A stretch of DNA of 64,000 nt, from contig JAFQYO010000016.1 of assembly GCA_017406405.1 (NCBI GenBank), forward strand, positions 1-64,000, read 5' to 3'. Below are positions 31,183-39,227 of this stretch, one piece after another. The notes under the pieces were generated by a model. That model saw only the letters and a list, made by a program, of their open reading frames with translations. It did no database searches and had not been told where the DNA came from. A program made the position numbers and the translations under genes. The stretch is from Candidatus Saccharimonadota bacterium. GTDB lineage: Bacteria > Patescibacteriota > Saccharimonadia > Saccharimonadales > Saccharimonadaceae. Each line of letters begins with the position of its first letter. Position 1 is the first letter of the stretch.

Positions 31183-32588
31183 TGAATAAAACAAAAACAA
31201 AAAGGGGCGTTGTCGTTAGTGCGTTAATGCTTGCTTTGATGGGGGTGGTAAATGTTGCTAGAGCGGTTCCGGCAGCGTTTGCTTGGGGGCCAGAGAGGAC
31301 GACTTATACAAACGAAAATCCTGCACCGAAGGCCGTGTTTAACTCGATTACGAATAATGCGGCGGTCGGAGATGAGCGTGATTTTGTTCGGATTGTTGAA
31401 GTTCACGAAGACGGGACAAAAGATACTTATGCAAACGAGGTTTCTGTTTCGGGAGGGAAGACATATGAAGTATATATTTATTATCATAACGATGCGAGTT
31501 CAACGTATAATGACAGAGACCATGACTATGTTGGGGTTGCGAGGGAGTCGAGAATTTCTGCTTCTTTCCCAGAGTCAATAAAGGAGGGAGAGAAAGGCGA
31601 AGTTAACGCGGTGATTTCTTCTTCGACGACAGCAGTCCCGGAAGTTTGGGACGAGGCATATATGCTTGCGACCGAAGACGTTTCGCTTGCTTATATAAAT
31701 GGAACGGCGAAGATTTTTAACGACTGGGAAGCAAACGGAAGTGTGTTGTCAACAAATTTGTTTACGAGCAACGGAACGTATATCGGACTTAATCAGCTTA
31801 ATGGGATTATCCTTGGGTGTGATGAGTTTTCTGGGCAGGTTGTGTTCCAGGTGAAGGCGACAAGTACAGGAACACCGGAAGATACTCCGTCGGCGGGATT
31901 TGAGCTTGATAAGAAGGTGAGCAATAATGGAGGAGTGAGCTGGGTAGATAGTGTTGATGTTAAACCGGGAGACGAACTTGAGTTTAAGGTCAGCTATAGA
32001 AATACGGGTAGCGTAGCTCAGAAAGATGTAAGCGCGTTTGATACGCTCGAGGAAGCGACTGGGATGGAGTATATTCCCGGAAGCACAAGAATCGTAAGGA
32101 ACGGGGTTGAACAGAAAGTCGACGATGCGACCGAGACAGGGATTTTTAGCGGGGGGTTGAGGATTGGTGATGTTGCGGCGGGAGAGGAAGTCGAGATTTA
32201 TTATAAGGCGAAGATAAGCGAGAATACGGAGACGTTTAGCTGTGGGAAGACTGTTCTTCATAATTTAGTCGGAATGAGCGGTCGAAGAGCTGACCAGGAA
32301 GATGCGGGACTTGCGACGGTTTATGACAAGGTTTCTGTTAATGTGATTAGAGATGGAGATGGCTGTTTGCCATCGAGGTTGCCGGAGACGGGTCCAGCGC
32401 AGGTGATTCTTGCCGGAGTTGTCGGAGGCGGGGTGCTTGTCGGATTTGGGTATTGGTTGAATTCGAAGAGACAGCTCAAGAAGATGAAAAAAGAGGCCAA
32501 GGGTGAGATGAAAGAGAAGAAAGGCGAAGGAGAGAAGAGCAAAATCGCGGAGAAAAAAGAGAAGACGGGTGAAGAGCACAAGGCCTAG
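31182..32588 (+). CDS. Secreted LPETG surface protein with DUF11-like domain
   Basis: The 468-residue protein has an N-terminal signal peptide (about 8-30), an extracellular region with a DUF11-type beta domain (about 235-345: DVKPGDELEFKVSYRNTGS), then LPETG at 400-404, a hydrophobic segment (407-425) and a Lys/Glu-rich tail. This is a sortase sorting signal, although the cytoplasmic tail of about 40 residues is much longer than usual. No sortase gene lies in the window. It is coupled to the PET-repeat protein by a TAATG overlap. Confidence 0.82.
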   Translation: MNKTKTKRGVVVSALMLALMGVVNVARAVPAAFAWGPERTTYTNENPAPKAVFNSITNNAAVGDERDFVRIVEVHEDGTKDTYANEVSVSGGKTYEVYIYYHNDASSTYNDRDHDYVGVARESRISASFPESIKEGEKGEVNAVISSSTTAVPEVWDEAYMLATEDVSLAYINGTAKIFNDWEANGSVLSTNLFTSNGTYIGLNQLNGIILGCDEFSGQVVFQVKATSTGTPEDTPSAGFELDKKVSNNGGVSWVDSVDVKPGDELEFKVSYRNTGSVAQKDVSAFDTLEEATGMEYIPGSTRIVRNGVEQKVDDATETGIFSGGLRIGDVAAGEEVEIYYKAKISENTETFSCGKTVLHNLVGMSGRRADQEDAGLATVYDKVSVNVIRDGDGCLPSRLPETGPAQVILAGVVGGGVLVGFGYWLNSKRQLKKMKKEAKGEMKEKKGEGEKSKIAEKKEKTGEEHKA

Positions 32589-32649
32589 GGGTTGAAAAAG
32601 AGGGGGAGATGTGATAAAATAGCAGAGCTATTAAAACACAAGGAAAGTT

Positions 32650-32958
32650 ATGAAAAAAGCAGTCATTAAGCTTGGCGGAAAGCAATATATCGCCAGCGAA
32701 GGTGAGACCCTTAGGGTGGACCTCCTCCCTGAAGGAACTAAAGAGCTCGAAATGGACGCTTTGCTCGTAACTGATGGCGAGAAGACTGAAGTCGGAACGC
32801 CGACAGTTAAGGGAGTGAAAGTTAAAGCGAAAGTTGTTGAGCCGGAAGTTAAAGGCGACAAAGTTCGCGTTATTCGCTATCACTCTAAGAAACGTGTTCA
32901 TAAGGAAAATGGACACAGACAGAAATACTCGGTTATTGAGATAACTTCAATAAAATAA
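32650..32958 (+). CDS. rplU: Ribosomal protein bL21
   Basis: The 102-residue protein matches bL21: KKAVIKLGGKQYIASEGETL at the start and KVRVIRYHSKKRVHKENGHRQ near the C-terminus. It binds 23S rRNA. rpmA (bL27), the usual neighbour, does not follow; parA does. An AAGGAA site precedes the ATG and a terminator follows at 32978-33004. Confidence 0.95.
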   Translation: MKKAVIKLGGKQYIASEGETLRVDLLPEGTKELEMDALLVTDGEKTEVGTPTVKGVKVKAKVVEPEVKGDKVRVIRYHSKKRVHKENGHRQKYSVIEITSIK

Positions 32959-32977
32959 AAAGTATTCTCAGGGGGCC

Positions 32978-33004
32978 AAAGGGACTTTATTAAAGTCCCT
33001 TTTT
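32978..33004 (+). terminator. Terminator after rplU
   Basis: AAAGGGACTT pairs with AAAGTCCCTTT across a TATT-like loop with a T tract. Confidence 0.85.
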
Positions 33005-33021
33005 GTGATATTATTGTGCAT

Positions 33022-33798
33022 ATGGCTATTGTGATTTGTATTACGAATCAAAAGGGAGGTGTCGGAAAAACGACGACAGCGGTTAATCTCGGGTATTATC
33101 TCGCGAAGGACAAGTTCAAGACGCTGATTGTTGATTTTGACCCGCAGGGAAACGCGACGAGCGGTCTCGGGGTGGACAAAAATGATATCCAGGCAGGAAT
33201 GACGGAAGTGATGGCGGGGAATTTAGGGCTCGAGGGGGTGATTTTAGAAACGAAATATAAGAATCTTGAGATTGCGCCGACGACGCCTGAACTTGCGAAC
33301 GCGGAAGTTGAGCTTGTGAATCGGAAGGGTAAATTTACGATTTTGAAGAACTCAATTAAGAAAATCGAAGCGGGGTATGATTATATTATAATCGACTTGC
33401 CACCGAGCTTGTCGCTCTTAACAGTGAACGGAATGATTGCCTCGAATTATCTTTTGTTGCCGGTTCAGACGGAGTTTTATGCACTCGAAGGGGTGGCGCA
33501 GTTGCTCGAGAGCATGAAGCTTGTTAGAAAGGCGATGAACCCGGGATTGCAACTTCTCGGGGTGCTGGCGACGATGTATGATAAACGAACATCGCTTTCA
33601 GGACAGGTTTTAGCGGAGATAAAAAAGTATTTTAAGGAGAGGACGTTTGAGACGACGATTCCGAGGAATGTGAGAATTGCGGAAGCGCCGAGCCACGGAG
33701 CGCCAGTCGGGGATTATGATAAGTTTTCTAAGGGGGCGAAGGCGTATAAAAACTTGGCGAGAGAAGTAGAAAAAAGAACGGGGAAGGGAGGAAAATAA
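33022..33798 (+). CDS. parA: Chromosome partitioning ATPase ParA (Soj)
   Basis: The 258-residue protein has the deviant Walker A KGGVGKTT (near residue 9), VDFDPQGNAT and the Walker B-like IIIDLPPSL. ParA dimers on the nucleoid move ParB-parS complexes apart. I chose ATG 33022; GTG 33016 would add two residues. It is followed by parB after three bases. Confidence 0.95.
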   Translation: MAIVICITNQKGGVGKTTTAVNLGYYLAKDKFKTLIVDFDPQGNATSGLGVDKNDIQAGMTEVMAGNLGLEGVILETKYKNLEIAPTTPELANAEVELVNRKGKFTILKNSIKKIEAGYDYIIIDLPPSLSLLTVNGMIASNYLLLPVQTEFYALEGVAQLLESMKLVRKAMNPGLQLLGVLATMYDKRTSLSGQVLAEIKKYFKERTFETTIPRNVRIAEAPSHGAPVGDYDKFSKGAKAYKNLAREVEKRTGKGGK

Positions 33799-33801
33799 AA
33801 A

Positions 33802-34650
33802 ATGGCAAGCGGAAAAGGATTAGGGAGGGGTTTCGAGAGTTTAATCCCGACGGATTTAGTGGATGAGGATTTCGGTCCGACGTTTTCTGAGGACGAAAAA
33901 CAGGCTAGCTTAAAGGAGCTTTCGCTTTCGAAAATCGTGCGAGATGAAGAACAACCGAGGAAGGATTTTAATGCGGAAGCGCTCGAAATGTTGGCGGCGT
34001 CGATAAAGGCAAACGGAGTTTTGCAGCCAATTGTGGTTGTTCGAGAAGAAGATAAATATAAAATTGTGGCCGGGGAGAGAAGATACCGCGCATCAAAATT
34101 GGCAGGGCTCGAGACGATTCCGGCAATCGTGCGAACGATAGATGAACAGAACCGACTCGAACTGTCGATTGTCGAAAATGCGCAGAGGGAGGATTTGAAC
34201 GCGATTGAACTTGCGACGGCGTATGCGAAGCTGAAAACACAGTTTAATCTCGAGCCGGCGGAAATTGCGAATCGAATCGGGAAGAGCGAAACGGCGGTCG
34301 TGAATACGATGCGGCTTTTAAACCTGCCGGATTTCGCGAAAAAGGCGATGGTCGAAAATAATTTGTCCGAAGGGGTGATGAGACCGTTAATTCCGCAAGA
34401 AGAAAAAGTAATAAAAGAAGTTTTGCCGAAGATAATTGAGGACGGTTGGTCAGCGAGAAGAGTCGAAGAATATTTAAAAACAAAAAAGAAAAAGAGTTCG
34501 GCGGCGGTTTTGAAGGAAAATAGATTTTTAGAACAGGAAGAGAAATTCGTGAAGAAGTTTAAAGCTAAGAGAGTTAAACTTACGGATAAGTCGATTATGA
34601 TAACGTTCAATAATAATAAAGAACTCGAAGATTTGTTGAAAAAATTATAG
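33802..34650 (+). CDS. parB: Chromosome partitioning protein ParB (Spo0J)
   Basis: The 282-residue protein has the ParB N-terminal CTPase domain (QPRKDFNAEALEMLAASI, VAGERRYRASKLAG) and the helix-turn-helix IANRIGKSETAVVNTMRLL (near 150). The short C-terminus would form the dimer. ParB binds parS and slides as a CTP clamp. I did not find a clear parS consensus nearby by eye. It is convergent with relA. Confidence 0.95.
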   Translation: MASGKGLGRGFESLIPTDLVDEDFGPTFSEDEKQASLKELSLSKIVRDEEQPRKDFNAEALEMLAASIKANGVLQPIVVVREEDKYKIVAGERRYRASKLAGLETIPAIVRTIDEQNRLELSIVENAQREDLNAIELATAYAKLKTQFNLEPAEIANRIGKSETAVVNTMRLLNLPDFAKKAMVENNLSEGVMRPLIPQEEKVIKEVLPKIIEDGWSARRVEEYLKTKKKKSSAAVLKENRFLEQEEKFVKKFKAKRVKLTDKSIMITFNNNKELEDLLKKL

Positions 34651-34661
34651 AAGAACGGCGA

Positions 34662-36164
34662 CTAGCTTTTTGGGAGGAGCTGGCGGAGTTTTTGACGGGC
34701 GTGGGAGGTGAAGATTTTATCGAGCCAAGAGGTTTTTGGGGTTTGGCTTTTCGAGGTAAGGATTTCTACGACGTCGCCTTGTTCGAGACGGCGATTTAGG
34801 TTTGACATTTTTCCGTTGATTTTTACGCCGATAACATGACTGCCGATTTCCGAATGAAGCCGGAAGGCAAAATCGAGCGGGAGAGAGCCCTTTGGGAGGT
34901 CGATGATGTCGCCCTTTGGGGTGTAAACGAAAATTTTGTCAGCAAAGAGGTTAAGGCGGAGCTTTTTTAAGTCAATCTTTTTTCCTTCCTTTAGCTTTGC
35001 GGCGGTTTCTTGGAGTTCGGTAATCCAGAGGAGGTTGGTCGGGAGGTGCTGGATTTTTCCTTTTTTGTAGTTTTCGGTCAGTTTTTGTTCGTTGTAGTAA
35101 AAGCTGGCGGCGAGACCGCGTTCGGCGTAATCGTGCATTTCGCGCGTGCGGATTTGGAACTCGACGATTTTTTTGTTTTTTGTGATGACGGTAGTGTGGA
35201 GAGACTGATAACCGTTTTGTTTAGGGACGGCGATATAGTCTTTTATGCGTTCGTTCATCGGGGTATAAAGGGAATGAAGTAATCCGAGAGTGAGATAACA
35301 AGAAGTGATGTCAGGGACGATTATGCGGAGGGCGGTCAAATCATAGATTTCTCCCATGTTTTGGTTGTGTTTTGCGAGTTTTTTATGGAGAGAATAGACG
35401 GATTTGATGCGACCGGAGATTTCGAAGTCGATTTTTTCTTTTTTCAAGATGTCGGAGACTTCTTGTTCGATTTGCTTTAGGGCGCGAGAAGCTTGTTTGT
35501 TTTGTTCTTCGATGAGGGTTTTTAGGTAAGTAAAGCGTTTTGGGTCAACGTAAGAGAAAGCAAGGTCGGCTAGCTCGACGCGAAGACGGCCCATGTTCAA
35601 GCGGTCGGCTAAGGGAGCGAAAATTTCGAGAGTTTCGAGAGCGATTTTTTTCTGTTTCTCGGGAGGGAGGGCGGAGAGAGTTCGAGCGTTATGGAGGCGG
35701 TCGGCGAGTTTTATAATGAGGACACGGATATCCGAGCCGAGAGCAATCATAAGACGAAGGAAGTTGTCTTTTGTCTCGGGGAGATAAGTGTCGATGTCGT
35801 TCATGTGCTTTCGAACGGCAGAGAGTTTTGTTACACCATCAACGAGGAAGGCAACAGAATCGCCAAATTCGGCTTCGATGTCGGAGAGGGTGATAGAGGT
35901 GTCTTCGACAGTGTCGTGGAGAACGCCAGCGATAATCGTGTCTTCGTCCATTTTCCATTCTTCGAGGATCTTTTTCACAGCGAGAGGGTGAATGATATAA
36001 GGTTCGCCCGTCCGGCGGAGTTGGCCTTCGTGCGCGGAAGTCGCAAGTTCGACGGCGCGAGTGATACGAGGAGAATCTTCGGGCTTTCCGGAGGATTTTG
36101 GCTTTTGAGCATGGGCGGAGGAAGGTTTTGAATCGGGTTTGGTGACTTTCGGTTTCTCGCTCAT
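34662..36164 (-). CDS. relA: (p)ppGpp synthetase/hydrolase, RelA/SpoT family
   Basis: The 500-residue protein has an HD hydrolase domain (about 40-170, HDTVED near 83), the synthetase domain (about 240-360, with DYIAVPKQNGYQSLHTTV) and a TGS domain (about 405-470). The C-terminal helical, zinc-finger and ACT domains of long RelA/SpoT are missing, so ribosome sensing may differ. Both active sites look intact, so it could be bifunctional. The start is only 17 bases from divergent rnhA, and both genes appear leaderless. Confidence 0.93.
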   Translation of the reverse strand: MSEKPKVTKPDSKPSSAHAQKPKSSGKPEDSPRITRAVELATSAHEGQLRRTGEPYIIHPLAVKKILEEWKMDEDTIIAGVLHDTVEDTSITLSDIEAEFGDSVAFLVDGVTKLSAVRKHMNDIDTYLPETKDNFLRLMIALGSDIRVLIIKLADRLHNARTLSALPPEKQKKIALETLEIFAPLADRLNMGRLRVELADLAFSYVDPKRFTYLKTLIEEQNKQASRALKQIEQEVSDILKKEKIDFEISGRIKSVYSLHKKLAKHNQNMGEIYDLTALRIIVPDITSCYLTLGLLHSLYTPMNERIKDYIAVPKQNGYQSLHTTVITKNKKIVEFQIRTREMHDYAERGLAASFYYNEQKLTENYKKGKIQHLPTNLLWITELQETAAKLKEGKKIDLKKLRLNLFADKIFVYTPKGDIIDLPKGSLPLDFAFRLHSEIGSHVIGVKINGKMSNLNRRLEQGDVVEILTSKSQTPKTSWLDKIFTSHARQKLRQLLPKS

Positions 36165-36181
36165 TATGTTATTATTGTATC
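36165..36181. promoter_or_regulatory. Seventeen-base divergent promoter region relA/rnhA
   Basis: The whole gap is TATGTTATTATTGTATC. It contains a possible -10 for rnhA (TATTAT) and, on the other strand, one for relA (TACAAT or AATAAC). The -35 regions must lie inside the opposite coding sequence, so the two promoters overlap and probably interfere. Confidence 0.55.
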
Positions 36182-36640
36182 ATGACAAAAAAGTTATGGA
36201 CAGACGGAAGCGCAAGTCCGAATCCAGGGCCGGGAGGGTATGCTGTGCTTAATGACAGAGGAGAACCGGTTCGGCTTGGGCATGAAGCAGATTCATCGAA
36301 TATCAGGATGGAAGGAGCGGCGTTGATTGCGGCGATGGAATATGCGGGAGAAGAAGAGTGTGAGATTTATACGGATTCGCAGTTTTGGAAGAGTGTTTTA
36401 GAGCAGTGGGCGGAGAGTTGGGAAACGCGGGGGTGGACGAAGAAAACTGGGCCGATAAAAAACTTAGAAATGGTAAAGATGATTTGGAAACTATATAACG
36501 AGAAGTCAGTCAGATTAAGATGGGTTCAGGGACACGCAGGGACGGAGCTGAACGAGATGGCAGATGAATGGGCAAACAGAGCAAGGAAGGGCGCAAAACT
36601 CGACGAAGAATCGGAAATTTTGAAAGGAATTTTAAGATGA
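36182..36640 (+). CDS. rnhA: Ribonuclease HI
   Basis: The 152-residue RNase H fold has the DEDD active site: WTDGSASPNPGPGGYAVL (Asp), MEGAALIAAMEYA (Glu), IYTDSQFW (Asp) and GHAGTELNEMADEWANRA (His and last Asp). It removes RNA from RNA-DNA hybrids. The stop overlaps the next gene as ATGA. Its nearness to the reverse-transcriptase module (about 0.6 kb away) is noted, but rnhA is a normal housekeeping gene. Confidence 0.95.
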   Translation: MTKKLWTDGSASPNPGPGGYAVLNDRGEPVRLGHEADSSNIRMEGAALIAAMEYAGEEECEIYTDSQFWKSVLEQWAESWETRGWTKKTGPIKNLEMVKMIWKLYNEKSVRLRWVQGHAGTELNEMADEWANRARKGAKLDEESEILKGILR

Positions 36641-37173
36641 GAAAGATTGTAATAAAAGTGAAAGTGCGGGGGCGAGACGAATTTGAAGAAAAAGTGACAG
36701 AGCTCGGACATGATTTTGGACCGCTTTATTGGCAACATGACCGGGTTTATGTTCCGAGAGGGTATAAACGAGGACAGAACTATCCGAGATTTATTATGAG
36801 GACGGAGATGAAGGCGATTGACCGGCCGGCAAATTATTTTTTGATTTTTAAACGGCATATCGAAGATACGGGGATTGAACTCGAGAATATGACGATGATA
36901 AAGGATTATGCTGAGGCAGTCGAGATGATAATGCAACTTGGGTTTACGCTTCAGAAGGAAGTGTCGAGAAAGAGACAAGATGTGAAAATTTCTAACGAAA
37001 CGAAACTTTATCTCGACAAAGTCGAGGGGGTGAGCGGAGTGTTTGCGAAAATTGAAGCTGAAATTCCGGAGGATAAGAAGATTGTTGAAGTGAGAAATGA
37101 GGCAAGAGAGTTTTTTGAGAAAGTCGGTGAAAAGAATTTTTATGAGAAAACTTATGCGGAGCTCTTGAACTAA
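36637..37173 (+). CDS. CYTH-superfamily protein (class IV cyclase/triphosphatase-like)
   Basis: The 178-residue protein has the CYTH pattern: alternating charged strands (RKIVIKVKVRGRDEFEEKV), VSRKRQDVKISNETKLYLDK and FAKIEAEI, residues that line the acidic/basic tunnel for triphosphates. Family members are class IV adenylate cyclases, thiamine triphosphatases or inorganic triphosphatases; the substrate cannot be told. The N-terminus is slightly irregular (no clear ExExK), which lowers certainty. It is translationally coupled to rnhA by an ATGA overlap. Confidence 0.7.
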   Translation: MRKIVIKVKVRGRDEFEEKVTELGHDFGPLYWQHDRVYVPRGYKRGQNYPRFIMRTEMKAIDRPANYFLIFKRHIEDTGIELENMTMIKDYAEAVEMIMQLGFTLQKEVSRKRQDVKISNETKLYLDKVEGVSGVFAKIEAEIPEDKKIVEVRNEAREFFEKVGEKNFYEKTYAELLN

Positions 37174-37187
37174 AAAAGCGTTAGGAG

Positions 37188-37193
37188 TATAAT
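37188..37193 (+). promoter_or_regulatory. -10 box of the DGR module
   Basis: TATAAT precedes a leader of about 77 bases before the ATG at 37277. The leader contains TATAGG/CCTATA and TTAG/CTAA complementarity. It is too short and not adenine-rich enough in the right pattern to be the template repeat. Confidence 0.55.
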
Positions 37194-37276
37194 AAGAACG
37201 TTAGTAGCGGATATTGTTTCTGATTTGACGATATAGGACGAACGACCTAACCTATAAAGTTAAAAAGGAAACGGTT

Positions 37277-38071
37277 ATGAGTCAAGATTTGACGCAGAAT
37301 GAGAAGAGCTTTCGGAGACGAAAAAGGGAAGAATATGATAGGGTTAAGGCCGAGGTAAAGAGACTTGAACAGTCTAATTTTTCTCGGTTGATTTTGTTCC
37401 GGAGTGGGGCAGAGTGGTTTAAGATGGGGGGGAATTCTCTTTTGATATATTATTTTGATATTGCGAGGAAGATTCTTAGTTTAAAGCCGAACATTCAGCC
37501 GGACACGGATTATTCGAAGACGATTTTCGAGGACGGGATTTTGTCGTTTCGGGGGATGGAGGGAATCGAGGAAAGATTAAGAAAAGCGGAAGTGATGGAG
37601 TCAAAGAAAGTCGGGAAGCAGACGGTTGTGTTCCAACTTAACTTTAAGATTTCGAAGGAGGAGTTAAAGGGGCTCAGAGAGGAGCTTAGAGAGGAAAGAG
37701 AGCGGGCACTGGCGGTTTTGAGGCCGGCGTCGATTTTGTATCCGGAGATTTATAAAAATATTCGACATATTCAGAAAAGATTGTTCGAAGTCGTAAGAAA
37801 GCTGTCGGCGTTTGAACGGGAATATAACGGAGATTTGATGGCGGATTATAGTCGGAAAATTGCGAAATATTATCTCATGATAAATAATGGAATGTCGCCA
37901 GAGAAAGAGGGGTGGGCGAAGATTCTAGAACTGATAAAACATTTGATGATTGAGATAATGTTCGCGAGCGAGCTCGGAGAAATTCGGCACGATGTGATTG
38001 TTTCGGTCGGGGCGGAGTTAGTCGAAGTTAGGAGGCAGATTGAACGGATTTCGGGGGCGGGGAGAGACTAA
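37277..38071 (+). CDS. DGR accessory protein (MutS-N-like plus Avd-like helical bundle)
   Basis: The 264-residue protein lies directly before the reverse transcriptase, with stop and start adjacent. Residues 30-70 (FSRLILFRSGAEWFKMGG, then SLLIYYFDIARKIL) resemble the first domain of MutS (the FYE/ELF region). The C-terminal 100 residues are four long helices (NIRHIQKRLFEVVRKL to ELVEVRRQIERIS), as in the Avd accessory bundle of diversity-generating retroelements. MutS-like (MSL) accessory proteins have been reported with DGRs, from memory of surveys. Its likely role is binding template RNA and assisting cDNA priming. An AAGGAAA site precedes the ATG. Confidence 0.7.
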   Translation: MSQDLTQNEKSFRRRKREEYDRVKAEVKRLEQSNFSRLILFRSGAEWFKMGGNSLLIYYFDIARKILSLKPNIQPDTDYSKTIFEDGILSFRGMEGIEERLRKAEVMESKKVGKQTVVFQLNFKISKEELKGLREELREERERALAVLRPASILYPEIYKNIRHIQKRLFEVVRKLSAFEREYNGDLMADYSRKIAKYYLMINNGMSPEKEGWAKILELIKHLMIEIMFASELGEIRHDVIVSVGAELVEVRRQIERISGAGRD

Positions 38072-39190
38072 ATGGCAGTGCATAAACAAAAAGCAGGAGA
38101 GAGTTTTTCGGACTGGCTTTTAGTTGAGTTGAATCGGGCGTATGTCGAGGCACGAAAAGGAAAACGAGCGACGGCGGACGAGCAGATATTTGAGATGAAC
38201 GAGGTCGAAAATTTGTTAAACCTCAGGGATACGATAGTTAATAGAACTTATACGCCGAGCAGGGGAATCGCTTTTGTGACGCGGAGACCGGTCATCAGGG
38301 AGATTTTTGCGGCGCCTTTTCGGGATAGGGTCGTTCACCATTTTCTTTATAATGCGGTTGCGGATTGGTGGGATAGAAGGATGATTTATGATTGTTATTC
38401 TTGTCGAGTCGGGAAGGGGACTTGGTTCGGGGTGAAGCGAGCGTCGAAAAATATGCGCCGAGCGAGCAATAATTATACGAAGAAAGCATATATTATTAAA
38501 CTCGATATACAAGGATATTTCATGAGCTTGCCTAGAGATAAGTTGTTTCAGAGGGTGGTTTGGGGGCTGAAGCGACAATTTCCGGAGCGGGGGATGTTGT
38601 ACGACACCTTGAAATTTTTATGGGGGGAGGTGATTTTTGACAATCCTGTCAAAGGGGTGACAAGAAAGGGAAGCCCGAAAGATTGGCGAGACCTTCCGCG
38701 GAGTAAGAGTTTGTTTTGTCAGCCGGAGGGAAAGGGGATTGTTATCGGGAATTTGTCGTCGCAACTTTTATCAAACATTTATCTTGATCAACTTGATAGG
38801 TTTATGATGTTTGAGCTGGGATATAAAGAGTATGGGAGATATGTAGATGATTTTTATTTTATCGTTCCGGAGGAGAGATACGAGCAAGCGAAACAGGACG
38901 TGAGAAGAATTGAAGAGTTTTTAAGGGAGATTGGGTTGACGCTTCATCCCAGGAAACGATATTTTCAGGAAATAAATAAAGGTATGGCGTTTCTCGGAGT
39001 GGTGATTTATCCGGGGAGGATTGTTCCGGGGAAAAGGGTGGTGAGTAATTTTAAGAAAGGAGTGCGGGCGTTTTCGGCAGGAGAAAAAGACAAGGAAACG
39101 GTTGTTTCGTATCTTGGGTTTATGAAGAATTTGAACGGAAGAAAGAAAACGGAGGAAGTGTTTCGGGAAGTCGGCTGGGATTATAAATAA
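38072..39190 (+). CDS. Diversity-generating retroelement reverse transcriptase
   Basis: The 372-residue protein has RT motifs in order: PFRDRVVHHFLYNAV (motif 1 region), IKLDIQGYFMSLP (motif with catalytic Asp), GIVIGNLSSQLLSNIYLDQL (motif 4), YGRYVDDFYFIV (catalytic YVDD) and MAFLGVVI. The (I/V)GNxxSQ string instead of the QGxxxSP of group II introns marks DGR-type enzymes. There is no maturase, endonuclease or RNase H domain. These enzymes copy a template repeat with errors at adenines and write the cDNA into a variable repeat. No template repeat lies within the short flanks; twelve variable cassettes lie 11-17 kb away on both sides. Confidence 0.93.
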   Translation: MAVHKQKAGESFSDWLLVELNRAYVEARKGKRATADEQIFEMNEVENLLNLRDTIVNRTYTPSRGIAFVTRRPVIREIFAAPFRDRVVHHFLYNAVADWWDRRMIYDCYSCRVGKGTWFGVKRASKNMRRASNNYTKKAYIIKLDIQGYFMSLPRDKLFQRVVWGLKRQFPERGMLYDTLKFLWGEVIFDNPVKGVTRKGSPKDWRDLPRSKSLFCQPEGKGIVIGNLSSQLLSNIYLDQLDRFMMFELGYKEYGRYVDDFYFIVPEERYEQAKQDVRRIEEFLREIGLTLHPRKRYFQEINKGMAFLGVVIYPGRIVPGKRVVSNFKKGVRAFSAGEKDKETVVSYLGFMKNLNGRKKTEEVFREVGWDYK

Positions 39191-39227
39191 TAAGAATAAA
39201 TTATTCGTTTTGTGATATAATTTTTAA

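Noticed and set aside
37194-37276. Template repeat of the DGR in the leader before the accessory gene
   Set aside because: The leader is too short and shows no similarity to the conserved cassette strings such as TATTGGTCGCTTCG.
38072-39190. Group II intron or retron reverse transcriptase
   Set aside because: No maturase or endonuclease domain and no intron RNA ends are seen; the IGNLSSQ motif and the Avd/MutS-like partner fit a DGR instead.
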